Positions 29,480-38,092 of a stretch of DNA of 64,000 bases are shown here, one piece after another. A model generated the notes under the pieces. That model was given only the letters and a program-made list of their open reading frames with translations. It had not been told where the DNA came from and did not search any database. This stretch comes from Oceanicola granulosus HTCC2516 (GTDB lineage: Bacteria > Pseudomonadota > Alphaproteobacteria > Rhodobacterales > Rhodobacteraceae). The translations under genes were made by a program, and so were the position numbers. Each line of letters opens with the position of its first letter. Positions within the stretch are counted from its first letter, which is position 1. The stretch lies in contig NZ_CH724108.1 in assembly GCF_000153305.1 (NCBI RefSeq), positions 58,764-122,763 on the forward strand. Direction: 5' to 3'.

Positions 29480-30615
29480 GCTACCTCGAGTACCAGGTCA
29501 AATACACGCCGTCGGGCTTTCGCAAGCTGCTCTACCTGAACTGGCCGGTGATCGTGCTGATCACCGCCGTCGCGAGCGCCGGCTTCCTGATGCTCTACTC
29601 GGTGGCGGGAGGCGACATCTCGCGCTGGGCGGAGCCGCAGATGAAGCGCTTCGGGGTCGGATTGCTGCTGATGATCGGCGTTGCGATGATCCCGATCTGG
29701 TTCTGGCGCAACGTCGCGGGCGTGGCCTACGCGGGCTCGCTGTTCCTGCTGGTCCTGGTCGAGTTCGTCGGCACCGAGGGCAAGGGCGCGGTGCGCTGGA
29801 TCGATCTCGGCTTCATGCAGCTCCAGCCCTCGGAGCTGATGAAGATCGCCCTCGTGATGGCGCTGGCGGCCTACTACGACTGGCTGCCGATGACCAAGAC
29901 CTCGCGGCCCCTGTGGCTGCTGCCGCCGCTGGTGCTGATCTTCGTGCCCACCGCGCTGGTGCTGCGCCAGCCCGACCTCGGCACCTCGATCCTGCTGGTG
30001 GCGGGGGGCGGGACGCTGATGTTCCTCGCCGGGGTGCACTGGGCCTACTTCGCCACGATCATCGCGGCCGGCGCCGGCGTGGTGGCGGCGGTGTTCCAGT
30101 CGCGCGGGACGGAGTGGCAGCTGCTCAAGGACTACCAGTACCGCCGCATCGACACCTTCCTCGACCCCGCCGCCGACCCGCTCGGCGCGGGCTACCACAT
30201 CACCCAGGCCAAGATCGCCTTCGGCTCGGGGGGCTTCGCGGGCAAGGGCTTCATGCAGGGCACCCAGTCGCGGCTCAACTTCCTGCCCGAGAAGCAAACC
30301 GACTTCATCTTCAACACGCTGGCCGAGGAGTTCGGCTTCGTCGGCGCGATGACGCTGCTGGTCCTCTACGGGCTGATCATCTTCTTCTGCGTCGCCTCCG
30401 CGCTGCAGAACCAGAACCGCTTCGCGGCGCTGCTGACGCTGGGGGTGGCGATGACGTTCTTCCTGTTCTTCGCCGTCAACATGGCGATGGTGATGGGCCT
30501 CGCGCCCGTGGTCGGCGTGCCGCTGCCGCTGGTCAGCTACGGCGGCTCGGCGATGCTGGTGCTGCTGCTCGCCTTCGGGCTCGTCCAGTCGGCCCACGTC
30601 CACCGCCCGCGCTGA
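29476..30615 (+). CDS. rodA: Peptidoglycan polymerase RodA
   Basis: 379 aa, about ten transmembrane helices. SEDS-family glycosyltransferase that polymerises lipid II with PBP2. Seen: IDLGFMQLQPSELMKIALVMALA, LRQPDLGTS, the long loop with LNFLPEKQTDFIFNTLAEEFGF, and GVPLPLVSYGGSAML. Coupled to mrdA by ATGA and to the next gene by TGATG. Confidence 0.96.
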   Translation: MSYLEYQVKYTPSGFRKLLYLNWPVIVLITAVASAGFLMLYSVAGGDISRWAEPQMKRFGVGLLLMIGVAMIPIWFWRNVAGVAYAGSLFLLVLVEFVGTEGKGAVRWIDLGFMQLQPSELMKIALVMALAAYYDWLPMTKTSRPLWLLPPLVLIFVPTALVLRQPDLGTSILLVAGGGTLMFLAGVHWAYFATIIAAGAGVVAAVFQSRGTEWQLLKDYQYRRIDTFLDPAADPLGAGYHITQAKIAFGSGGFAGKGFMQGTQSRLNFLPEKQTDFIFNTLAEEFGFVGAMTLLVLYGLIIFFCVASALQNQNRFAALLTLGVAMTFFLFFAVNMAMVMGLAPVVGVPLPLVSYGGSAMLVLLLAFGLVQSAHVHRPR

Positions 30616-31541
30616 TGGCGGGCGTGCTGTTCCTCGCCGGCCACCGCTGGCCCGACTACCGCGAGGTGCTGCCCCGCGCAGTCGCGGAGGCGGGGGTGCG
30701 CGCGGAGGTGTCGCCCGACCTGCCGGCGGAGGCGGTGGACTACATCGTCTACGGGCCGGCCCGGGGCGCGGCCGACTTCTCGCGCTACCCCCGGCTCAAG
30801 GCGGTGTTCAGCCTCTGGGCGGGGGTGGAGAGCATCGTCGCCAACCCGACGCTGAGGGTGCCGCTGACGCGCATGGTCGATCCGGGGCTCGAGGCGGGGA
30901 TGGTGGAGTACGTCGCGGGCCACGTGCTGCGCCACCACCTCGGGATGGACGCCCACATCCACAACCCCGACCATGCCTGGGCGCCGAGGATGCCGCCGCT
31001 GGCGTCGGAGCGCACGGTCGCGGTGCTCGGCCTCGGCGCGCTCGGCGCGGCCGCCGCGCGCACCCTCGCCGGGCTCGGCTTCGCGGTGCGCGGCTGGAGC
31101 CGCACCGCCCGCGAGGTGCCCGGCGTCACCTGTCACCACGGCGCCGACGGGCTCGCCGCCGCGCTCGCGGGGGCCGAGATGCTGGTGCTGCTGCTGCCGC
31201 TGACGGAGGCGACGGAGCGCATCGTCGACGCCGCCGCCCTCGCCCGCCTCGCCCCCGGCGCGGTGCTGCTCAATCCCGGCCGCGGCGCACTGGTCGACGA
31301 CGCGGCCCTGCTCGAGGCGCTCGACAGCGGCCGGCTCGGCCACGCCACCCTCGACACCTTCCGCACCGAGCCGCTCCCGCGCGACCATCCGTTCTGGCGC
31401 CACGAGCGCGTCACCGTCACGCCCCACATCGCCTCCGAGACCCGCCCCGCCACCGCGGCGCGCGTCATCGCCGAGAACCTGCGCCGCGCCGAGGCGGGCG
31501 AGCCCCTGCTTCACCTCGTCGACCGCGGCCGCGGCTACTGA
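30615..31541 (+). CDS. D-isomer-specific 2-hydroxyacid dehydrogenase (GhrA-type glyoxylate/hydroxypyruvate reductase)
   Basis: 308 aa. Seen: the nucleotide loop VLGLGALGAAAA, a catalytic Arg in LLNPGRGALVDD, Glu in FRTEPLPRDHPFW and His in VTVTPHIASETRP. The N-terminal substrate domain and lack of the long KPVGLxGxG form match the GhrA group, which reduces glyoxylate or hydroxypyruvate. Start ATG at 30615 overlaps the rodA stop (TGATG), so it is co-transcribed with the shape operon, though no functional link is evident. Confidence 0.85.
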   Translation: MAGVLFLAGHRWPDYREVLPRAVAEAGVRAEVSPDLPAEAVDYIVYGPARGAADFSRYPRLKAVFSLWAGVESIVANPTLRVPLTRMVDPGLEAGMVEYVAGHVLRHHLGMDAHIHNPDHAWAPRMPPLASERTVAVLGLGALGAAAARTLAGLGFAVRGWSRTAREVPGVTCHHGADGLAAALAGAEMLVLLLPLTEATERIVDAAALARLAPGAVLLNPGRGALVDDAALLEALDSGRLGHATLDTFRTEPLPRDHPFWRHERVTVTPHIASETRPATAARVIAENLRRAEAGEPLLHLVDRGRGY

Positions 31542-31661
31542 AGCGGACCGCCTCCGGCGGGGATATTTTCAGGACAGAGGTCGGGGGCGGCGCGCCCGCA
31601 TGTCTCTGTTCTCGAAATATCCCGGGGGAGTCGCCGCAGGCGACGGGGGCAGCGCCCCCTA
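31542..31661. repeat. Rhodobacteraceae-type intergenic palindrome between convergent genes
   Basis: GGGATATTTTCAGGACAGAG (31560-31579) and CTCTGTTCTCGAAATATCCC (31604-31623) are inverted, 16 of 20 matching. To the right, GTCGCC-gca-GGCGAC and GGGGGC/GCCCCC make further hairpins up to the next gene's stop. It is the only sequence between the convergent 2-hydroxyacid dehydrogenase and SseB-like genes and probably acts as a two-way transcription end. Related to 2212-2258. Confidence 0.55.
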
Positions 31662-32444
31662 GCGCAGCTTCGGCGGGCGGTCCGGGTCGGAGCCGGGCGC
31701 GCCGCGGGCGGCGGGCGCGGGCGGGTCGGGGAGGTCGAAGCGCAGGCCGTGGCGGGCGAAGGCGGCGGCGTGGGGGCTGGAGGCGGGGAAGAAGGCGACG
31801 TCGAGCGCGCCGGCCTCGAGCCCGGAGAAGGTCAGCGCGTCGGCGACCGCGGTGGCGATGGCGGGCTCGGCGCCGGGCGCGGCGTCGATCACCGCGAGCA
31901 GGTGGCCGCGGCTGCCGTCGTCGTAGGTCGTGGCGACGAGGTAGGCGCTGCGGGCCAGCCCGCCGGCGCCGGCGAGGCGGCGGTCGAGCGCCGGGAGCAG
32001 CGCCTCGGGGAGCGCGCGCGGCGGGGCGATCTCGGCGATGCGCGCCTCGGCCTCGCGCGGGCCGTCGCCGAGGGTGGCGGCGAGCCAGCCGATGGCGTCG
32101 GGCGGCAGCAGCATGGCGGAGGGGGCGGTCTCGAGGTTGAGCCCGAGGCCGAGGCCGTTGCCGGCGAGCATCCGCGCCAGCGTCCGCCCCGACAGCGCCG
32201 CGTAGGGCGCGGGGGCGCCGGTGAAGTCGGTGAGCCGGTCGGGGCGGTCGAAGGCGAGGGCGTAGCCGGTGCCCTCGACGTCGAACAGGCGGGGGGCGAT
32301 GGCGTCGCCCTCGGGCTCGCGCTCGAGCAGCAGGAACAGCTCGCCGTCGGCGAGACGGCCGTAGAAGGCGAGCCGGGCGGCATCGTCCTCGGGCGCGGCC
32401 TCCATCGCGGCGTGGGCGCGGTCGAGTTCGGTGGTCTCTGTCAT
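31659..32444 (-). CDS. SseB-family protein
   Basis: 261 aa. The N-terminal half (LDRAHAAMEAAPEDDAARLAFYGRLADGELFLLLE, then TGYALAFDRPDRLTDFTG and YAALSGRTLARMLAGNGLGLGLN) follows the SseB N-terminal domain. The second half is Ala/Pro-rich with a second alpha/beta unit. SseB of E. coli is linked to serine sensitivity, but the biochemical role is unknown. Its start overlaps the stop of the glycosylase gene (ATGA), so the two are co-translated. Confidence 0.75.
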   Translation of the reverse strand: MTETTELDRAHAAMEAAPEDDAARLAFYGRLADGELFLLLEREPEGDAIAPRLFDVEGTGYALAFDRPDRLTDFTGAPAPYAALSGRTLARMLAGNGLGLGLNLETAPSAMLLPPDAIGWLAATLGDGPREAEARIAEIAPPRALPEALLPALDRRLAGAGGLARSAYLVATTYDDGSRGHLLAVIDAAPGAEPAIATAVADALTFSGLEAGALDVAFFPASSPHAAAFARHGLRFDLPDPPAPAARGAPGSDPDRPPKLR

Positions 32445-33025
32445 TGCAGCACCTCGCGGACCCGCGCCTTGAGCACGGGCAGCAGTTCCTCGGCGAACCA
32501 GGGGTTCCTCTTCAGCCAGCCGGTATTGCGCCAGGAGGGGTGAGGCAAGGGGAAGGTGTGCGGCGCGTGCGCCCGCCAGTCCGCGACCCGCTCCGTCAAC
32601 GACAGCCGCCCGCCGAGGTGCCAGCGGTGGGCGTGGCCGCCGACCAGGATGCGCAGGCCGAGGTCGGGTAGCGCGGCCATGACCCGGTCGTGCCAGGTGG
32701 CGGCGCAGATCGGGGGCGGCGGCAGGTCGCTGCCCTTGGCGTCGTAGCCGGGGAAGCAGAAGGCCATGGGCACCACCGCGATGCGGTTGCGGTCGTAGAA
32801 CTCGTCCTCGCCGAGGCCGAGCCAGTCGCGCAGGCGCACGCCCGAGGCGTCGGCGAAGGGGCGCTGCGCCTCGTGGACGCGCGCGCCGGGGGCCTGGCCG
32901 GCGATCAGGATGCGCGCGCCCGCGTCGAACCACGGCACCGGGCGCGGCGTGTGGCGGGTCGCGGTCGCGCGGAAGCGGTCGGCGCAGAGGCGGCAGGCGC
33001 GGATGTCGTCGGCGAGCGGATGCAT
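32441..33025 (-). CDS. Uracil-DNA glycosylase-family protein with four-cysteine cluster pattern
   Basis: 194 aa. Seen: N-terminal CRLC (Cys11 and Cys14), motif A GQAPGARVHEAQRPFADASG, Cys90 in MAFCFPG, Cys107 in PPPPICAATW, and a late HPS motif (PLPHPSWRN). Two Cys near the N-terminus plus two about 17 apart match the 4Fe-4S layout of family 4/5-like glycosylases. The motif A Glu/Asp is replaced (GQAPG), so the base specificity or even the activity is uncertain. Operon with the SseB-like gene. Confidence 0.75.
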   Translation of the reverse strand: MHPLADDIRACRLCADRFRATATRHTPRPVPWFDAGARILIAGQAPGARVHEAQRPFADASGVRLRDWLGLGEDEFYDRNRIAVVPMAFCFPGYDAKGSDLPPPPICAATWHDRVMAALPDLGLRILVGGHAHRWHLGGRLSLTERVADWRAHAPHTFPLPHPSWRNTGWLKRNPWFAEELLPVLKARVREVLQ

Positions 33026-33091
33026 GGAGGCCTCGAGGTAGGCATCGGCGCGCGCGACGTCCAGCCCCGGCCCGGGCCCGCGCGATCGTCG

Positions 33092-33121
33092 TTGTCAATC
33101 CGCGCACGAGTCCGACATAAT
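33092..33121 (+). promoter_or_regulatory. Candidate promoter of the kpsT-kpsE-kdsA unit
   Basis: TTGTCA (33092-33097) and CATAAT (33116-33121) are 18 bp apart, each one base from the sigma-70 consensus, about 105 bp before the kpsT ATG. Rest of the gap 33122-33225: nothing further recognised. Confidence 0.45.
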
Positions 33122-33225
33122 GCGGGCAAATTCCCTCGCTAGAAGACGGTGTTAACGAAAGACCGTCATGATGGGGCGGCGGAACAGGTGCAGCGCCCCG
33201 CGGGGCCGGAGAGCAGTCGGCAGCC

Positions 33226-33879
33226 ATGCTCGAGTTCAACAACGTCAGCAAGTCCTTCTGGACCGGCAAGCAGCGCAAGGTCATCCTCGACCGGGCGTCG
33301 TTCCGGGTCGAGATCGGGCGCTCGCTCGGCATCCTCGCGCCCAACGGCACCGGCAAGACGACGCTGGTCAACATGATGGCGGGGCTCGAAAAACCCGACG
33401 AGGGCTCGATCCATCGCGGCTGCCGGATCTCGTTTCCGCTCGGGTTCATGGGCGGCGTGGTGGGCAAGCACACGGCCCGCGAGAATAGCCGCTACATCGC
33501 CCGCCTCTACGGGCTCGATCCCGACTACGTCGAGGCGTTCTGCCGCTGGCTGTCGGGGATCGAGGAATATTTCGACATGCCCGTCGGCACCTACAGCGCC
33601 GGGATGCGGGCGCGGTTCACGTTCTCGCTCTTGCTCGCGCTGGACTTCGACATGTACCTGATCGACGAGGGCATGCCGCAGACCACCGACGCGGAGTTCA
33701 ACAGGAAGGCCGGCGCGATCCTGCGCGAGCGGCTGGAAAACACGACCGTCGTCATCGTCTCGCACCAGGCCGACGTGCTGGAGCGGTTCACCCGGCAGGC
33801 CGCCGTGCTGCGGCACGGCAAGCTGACGATGTTCGACACGCTGGAAGAGGCGAAGCAGCTCTATGACTACCAAGCCTAA
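33226..33879 (+). CDS. kpsT: Capsular polysaccharide export ATPase (KpsT-like)
   Basis: 217 aa. ABC2-type exporter ATPase. Seen: Walker A as ILAPNGTGKTTL (Ala where Gly is usual), ABC signature YSAGMRARFTFS, Walker B YLIDEGMP with Glu, and switch His in IVSHQ. The signature variant SAGM is typical of the KpsT/Wzt group. It overlaps kpsE by 17 bp. The partner permease gene kpsM is not in the window. Confidence 0.88.
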   Translation: MLEFNNVSKSFWTGKQRKVILDRASFRVEIGRSLGILAPNGTGKTTLVNMMAGLEKPDEGSIHRGCRISFPLGFMGGVVGKHTARENSRYIARLYGLDPDYVEAFCRWLSGIEEYFDMPVGTYSAGMRARFTFSLLLALDFDMYLIDEGMPQTTDAEFNRKAGAILRERLENTTVVIVSHQADVLERFTRQAAVLRHGKLTMFDTLEEAKQLYDYQA

Positions 33880-35569
33880 GGCGCGCAAGTTCCGCATCCG
33901 ACGCAGCCCCGGGACCGCCGGGGCCGGTGGTGTCACGCCCGCGACGGGGGAGGCCGAGGAGCGCCCGCGTCCGCGGGTCGTCGCCGGGGCGGAGGCGGCG
34001 CGGGAGGCCCCCGCGGCGGCCGAGCCGGAGGCGGCGCGAGCGGCGCCGGCTGGCGGCGGGCTCAGCGGCGCGGTCGACAGCCCCGAACAGGTCGCCGAGG
34101 AGGACGATCTCGACGCGATCCGCAAGGAGGGGCTGACCGGCCGGCAGCTGCGCATGGCGCGGCGGGTGGCGCAGAAGCAGGGGCTGGCGGTGACGTCGGA
34201 CTTCGACGCCGTGCGCCAGCTGCGCAAGCTCGGGATCGACCCGTTCCAGCGCTCGAGCGTGATCGAGCTCGTCGTGCCCGACGACAATGCCGGCAACGGC
34301 GACGAGGCCCGCCACCAGCTGCCTCAGACCGTCCCCGCCGGCGGGCGCAACCTGCCCGCGACGACGCGGCCCGGCGGGCTGCCCTCGACGGACGTGCGTC
34401 AGCCCTCGAAGTTCGAGCAGGGCATGGCCGAGGTAGCGCGCATCCAGCAGGACCTGGTGCGCCGCCGCCGCCGCAAGCTGGCGCTGATGCTGGCCCGGCT
34501 GCTGGTGTTCATCGGCCTGCCGACCTTCGCCGCGGGCTACTATTTCTACGTGCTCGCCACGCCGATGTACGCCACGGAGTCCGAGTTCGTGATCCAGCAG
34601 GCGGAATCCGCCTCGGGCGGCGCGGGGCTCGGCAGCCTGTTCCAAGGCACCTCGATGGCGACGCAGCAGGACAGCATCGCCGTGCAGTCCTACCTCGCCA
34701 GCCGCGAGGCGATGCTGCGGCTCGACGCGGACCTCGGCTTCAAGGAGCATTTCGCGAGCCCCGGCGTCGACCCGATCCAGGGCCTGCCCGAGGACGCCAC
34801 CAACGAGCAGGCCTACGACGTCTACCAGGAGCGCGTGAAGGTCAGCTACGATCCGACCGAGGGCATCCTGCGGATGGAGGTCGTCGCCGCCGACCCGGAG
34901 ACGAGCCAGGCTTTCGCCGAGGCGCTAGTCGGTTACGCCGAGGAGCAGGTCGATCGCCTGACCCAGCGCCTGCGCGAAGACCAGATGGCCGGCGCGCTCG
35001 CGAGCTACGAGGCCGCCGAGGCGCGCCGCCAGGCGTCGCTGCAGGAGCTGCTGACGCTGCAGCAGGATCTGGAGACGATCGACCCGGCCGGCGAGACCGC
35101 CGCGCGCACCGCGCAGATCGCCGCGCTCCAGACCCGCCGGCAGGACCTGCGGCTCGAGCTGCAGAACCGCCTCGCCGTGCGCCGTCCCAACGAGAGCCAG
35201 GTGGAGGCGATCGAGACGGAGATCGCCAACATCGACGAGCTGATCGCCGAGATCCAGCAGCAGGCCGTCACCGCCGGCGAGGGCCGCGCCAGCCAGGCCG
35301 AGAAGAACACCCAGCTGCGCCTCGCCGAGGAGAACTACGCGTTCCAGAACGTGCTGGTGCAGCAGGCGATGCAATCGATGGAATCGGCGCAGATCGAGGC
35401 CAACCGGCAGGTGCGCTACCTGTCGCTCTCCGTGGCCCCCATCGCGCCCGACCAGCCGACCTACCCGCGCGCCTTCGAGAACACGATCCTCGCCTTCCTG
35501 ATCTTCGGCGGGCTCTACCTGCTGATCTCGATCACCGGCTCGATCCTGCGCGAACAGGTCTCGTCGTGA
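33863..35569 (+). CDS. kpsE: Capsule export inner-membrane protein (KpsE-like co-polymerase)
   Basis: 568 aa. A long cytosolic N-terminus of about 205 residues, Pro/Ala-rich then helical (DDLDAIRKEGLTGRQLRMARR), precedes transmembrane helix 1 (LLVFIGLPTFAAGYYFYVL). Then comes the Wzz-type periplasmic domain (TPMYATESEFVIQQ), a long coiled coil (about residues 350-510) and transmembrane helix 2 near the C-terminus (ILAFLIFGGLYLLISITGSI). This is the PCP-3 layout, bridging ATPase/permease to the outer-membrane channel KpsD. The N-terminal extension is longer than in E. coli KpsE. Confidence 0.82.
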   Translation: MTTKPKARKFRIRRSPGTAGAGGVTPATGEAEERPRPRVVAGAEAAREAPAAAEPEAARAAPAGGGLSGAVDSPEQVAEEDDLDAIRKEGLTGRQLRMARRVAQKQGLAVTSDFDAVRQLRKLGIDPFQRSSVIELVVPDDNAGNGDEARHQLPQTVPAGGRNLPATTRPGGLPSTDVRQPSKFEQGMAEVARIQQDLVRRRRRKLALMLARLLVFIGLPTFAAGYYFYVLATPMYATESEFVIQQAESASGGAGLGSLFQGTSMATQQDSIAVQSYLASREAMLRLDADLGFKEHFASPGVDPIQGLPEDATNEQAYDVYQERVKVSYDPTEGILRMEVVAADPETSQAFAEALVGYAEEQVDRLTQRLREDQMAGALASYEAAEARRQASLQELLTLQQDLETIDPAGETAARTAQIAALQTRRQDLRLELQNRLAVRRPNESQVEAIETEIANIDELIAEIQQQAVTAGEGRASQAEKNTQLRLAEENYAFQNVLVQQAMQSMESAQIEANRQVRYLSLSVAPIAPDQPTYPRAFENTILAFLIFGGLYLLISITGSILREQVSS

Positions 35570-36402
35570 TGCGCGAGGTCGCCGTTGGCGGCGTCACCTT
35601 CGGCAACGACCGCCCGCTCGTCGTCATCGCCGGGCCGTGCCAGCTCGAGAGCCGCGACCACGCGCTGCGCATCGCCGAGGAGATGGCGCGCGCCTGTGCC
35701 GCCGCCGGCGCGGGCTACGTGTTCAAGGCGAGCTACGACAAGGCCAACCGGACCTCGCTGGAGGGCCGCCGGGGGCTGGGGATGGACGAGGGGCTGCGGG
35801 TGCTCGCCGACGTGCGCGCGGCGCTCGGCTGCCCTGTGCTGACCGACATCCACGCCGAGGCCCATTGCGCGCCCGCCGCCGAGGCCGTCGACATCCTGCA
35901 GATCCCCGCCTTCCTGTGCCGCCAGACCGACCTGCTGCTCGCCGCCGGCCGCACCGGCGCGGCGATCAACGTCAAGAAGGGCCAGTTCCTCGCGCCGTGG
36001 GACATGGCCAACGTCGCCGCCAAGGTCGCCTCGACGGGCAACGAGCGCATCCTGCTCACCGAGCGCGGCGTGTCGTTCGGCTACAACGCGCTGGTGACGG
36101 ACATGCGCGCCCTGCCGATCATGGCCCGGACGGGCTACCCCGTCGTCATGGACGCCACCCACGCGGTGCAGCAGCCCGGCGGGCGCGGCGGCTCGAGCGG
36201 CGGGCAGCGCGAATTCGCCCCGGTGCTGGCGCGCGCGGCGGTGTCGCTGGGGATCGCGTCGGTCTTCATCGAGACCCACGAGGACCCGGACAACGCGCCC
36301 TCCGACGGGCCCAACATGATCCCGCTCGGGCAGATGGAGGCACTGGTGGCGCGGCTGATGGCGTTCGACGCGCTCGCCAAGGACAGCCCGGCGCGGATCT
36401 GA
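35569..36402 (+). CDS. kdsA: 3-Deoxy-D-manno-octulosonate 8-phosphate synthase
   Basis: 277 aa. It condenses PEP and arabinose 5-phosphate to KDO-8-P. Seen: VIAGPCQLESRDHA, FKASYDKANRTS, LTDIHAEAHC, FLCRQTDLL, INVKKGQFLAPW and GQREFAPVLARAA. The Cys in AGPC is the metal ligand of the metal-dependent class; the E. coli type has Asn there. ATG at 35569 shares TGATG with the kpsE stop; a GTG one codon earlier is possible. Coupling to kps genes suggests KDO supply for the capsule lipid linker or LPS. Confidence 0.93.
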   Translation: MREVAVGGVTFGNDRPLVVIAGPCQLESRDHALRIAEEMARACAAAGAGYVFKASYDKANRTSLEGRRGLGMDEGLRVLADVRAALGCPVLTDIHAEAHCAPAAEAVDILQIPAFLCRQTDLLLAAGRTGAAINVKKGQFLAPWDMANVAAKVASTGNERILLTERGVSFGYNALVTDMRALPIMARTGYPVVMDATHAVQQPGGRGGSSGGQREFAPVLARAAVSLGIASVFIETHEDPDNAPSDGPNMIPLGQMEALVARLMAFDALAKDSPARI

Positions 36403-36463
36403 CTTCCGCTGCGCCATGACGCCTTCTAAGGTCGCGGCGACCACCGCAACCCGTCCGAGTGCC

Positions 36464-37792
36464 ATGCCCCTGTTCCGCGCCCTCCTGCTCCTCGTCCTGC
36501 TCGCCCTGCCCCTCGCCGGCCCCGCGCAGGAATCCGGCCCCGACGGCCCCATCTCCGCGACCTCCGACGCCCGCACCGATGCCGACATGGCGGTCCGCAT
36601 CCGCGAGATCCTCCGGGAGCTCGGCGGCTACGAGGACGTCACCGTCACCGTCTCGGAAGGCGTCGTCACCCTGCGCGGCACCACCGCCTCGATCGCCGAG
36701 GCCACGGAGCTCGATCCGCTGGTGGCCCGGGTCGAGGGGGTCGTGGCGGTGAAGAACGAGGTGATGGAGACGAGCGACATCGGCCGCCGCCTCGATCCCG
36801 CAATGGAGCGGTTCCGCACCCGCGTCGAGCAGCTCGTCGTGTTCCTGCCGCTGTTCCTGATCGCCGCCGCCGTCTTCGCCGCCATCGTCGCGACCGGCTT
36901 CCTCGTGGCGCGGATGCGCCAGCCCTTCGACCGGCTCGCGCCCAACGCCTTCATCGCGCAGCTCTACCGGGCGCTGGTGCGGCTCGCCTTCGTCGTCGTC
37001 GGCACCGTGGTGGCGCTCGACATCCTCAACGCCACGGCGCTGCTCTCCACCATCCTCGGCGCCGCCGGCCTGATCGGCCTCGCCGTCGGCTTCGCGGTGC
37101 GCGACACGGTGGAGAACTTCATCGCCTCGGTGATGCTGTCGATCCGCCGCCCCTTCGGGCCCAACGAGGTGGTCGAGATCAACGGCGACCAGGGCAAGGT
37201 GATCCGCCTCACCAGCCGCGCCACGATCCTGCTCAGCTTCGACGGCAACCACATCCGCATCCCCAACGCGACCGTCTTCAAGAGCCGCATCGTCAACTTC
37301 TCGCAGAACCCCGAGACGCGGTTCATGTTCACCCTCGGCGTCGACTTCATGGCCGACCTCGGCGAGGCCAGCCGGCTCGCCACCGAGGCCATCGCCGAGC
37401 TGCCCTTCACGCTCGACAGCCCGGCGCCGATGGTCTGGCTCGGCGACGTGACGCCCGGCGGGGTCGAGCTGACGGTGACGGGCTGGGTCGACCAGCGCGA
37501 GACGTCGCTGCTGCTGGCGCGCGGCGAGGCGATGCGCCGCGTCAAGAGCGCGCTGCTGGCGGCCGGGATCGACCTGCCCAACAACACCTACACGATCCAG
37601 ATGGCCGCCCCGCCCGACACCGCCGCGCCGACCGCCGACGACCCGGCCCGCCGCCCGCCCCCCTACGTCGACGCCGCCGACCTCGGGACCGTCGCCGAGA
37701 CCACCGAGACCGACCTCGACGCCATCGTCGACGCCGAACGCCGCGCCGGCGACAAGCAGGATCTGATGCAGAACGGCGCCGACCGCGAGTAG
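36464..37792 (+). CDS. Mechanosensitive ion channel (MscS family) with periplasmic BON domain
   Basis: 442 aa from ATG 36464 (MPLFRALLLLVLLALPLAG, a good signal peptide); an ATG 16 codons upstream also exists. Residues about 40-100 form a BON domain (VTVTVSEGVVTLRGTTAS). Three transmembrane helices follow, the third pore-lining (LLSTILGAAGLIGLAVGFAVRDTVENFIA). The beta domain follows (FGPNEVVEINGDQGKVIRL), then a C-terminal alpha/beta domain and an acidic tail. It releases solutes on hypo-osmotic shock; the BON domain may bind envelope or lipid. Confidence 0.88.
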   Translation: MPLFRALLLLVLLALPLAGPAQESGPDGPISATSDARTDADMAVRIREILRELGGYEDVTVTVSEGVVTLRGTTASIAEATELDPLVARVEGVVAVKNEVMETSDIGRRLDPAMERFRTRVEQLVVFLPLFLIAAAVFAAIVATGFLVARMRQPFDRLAPNAFIAQLYRALVRLAFVVVGTVVALDILNATALLSTILGAAGLIGLAVGFAVRDTVENFIASVMLSIRRPFGPNEVVEINGDQGKVIRLTSRATILLSFDGNHIRIPNATVFKSRIVNFSQNPETRFMFTLGVDFMADLGEASRLATEAIAELPFTLDSPAPMVWLGDVTPGGVELTVTGWVDQRETSLLLARGEAMRRVKSALLAAGIDLPNNTYTIQMAAPPDTAAPTADDPARRPPPYVDAADLGTVAETTETDLDAIVDAERRAGDKQDLMQNGADRE

Positions 37793-37844
37793 GCGATTTC
37801 GGGGTTGAACCCCCCGCCCGCCGGCGGTAAGACCCCCCTCGCGT

Positions 37845-37919
37845 TGGGGTGTAGCCAAGCGGTAAGGCAGCGGTTTTTGGTACCGTGTACCGTAGGTTCG
37901 AATCCTACCACCCCAGCCA
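37845..37919 (+). tRNA. tRNA-Gln (anticodon UUG), CCA encoded
   Basis: A full cloverleaf can be drawn: acceptor TGGGGTG/CACCCCA, D arm GCCAAGCGGTAAGGC, anticodon stem GCGGT/ACCGT with loop TTTTGGT (anticodon TTG), T arm with GGTTCGAATCC, then G and CCA. The 3' end is the last core feature before the accessory region and lies 174 bp from the serine recombinase relic, so it is a plausible island attachment site. Confidence 0.95.
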
Positions 37920-38092
37920 GCCACTCCCGATTTTCCAGACGGTGCGAGGTGCGGTGCGGATAGCGCCGCGGCTTCCGTGGGTTACGGCGGTGGCGCGCAT
38001 CTGCAGACCGGCACCGTCGCCTCGAACAGGGCGCAAATCGCCCGCAGTCTGTGTTTGACCTTTCCGTGGTAGCAGGTTGAGTTGGTGGGCGG

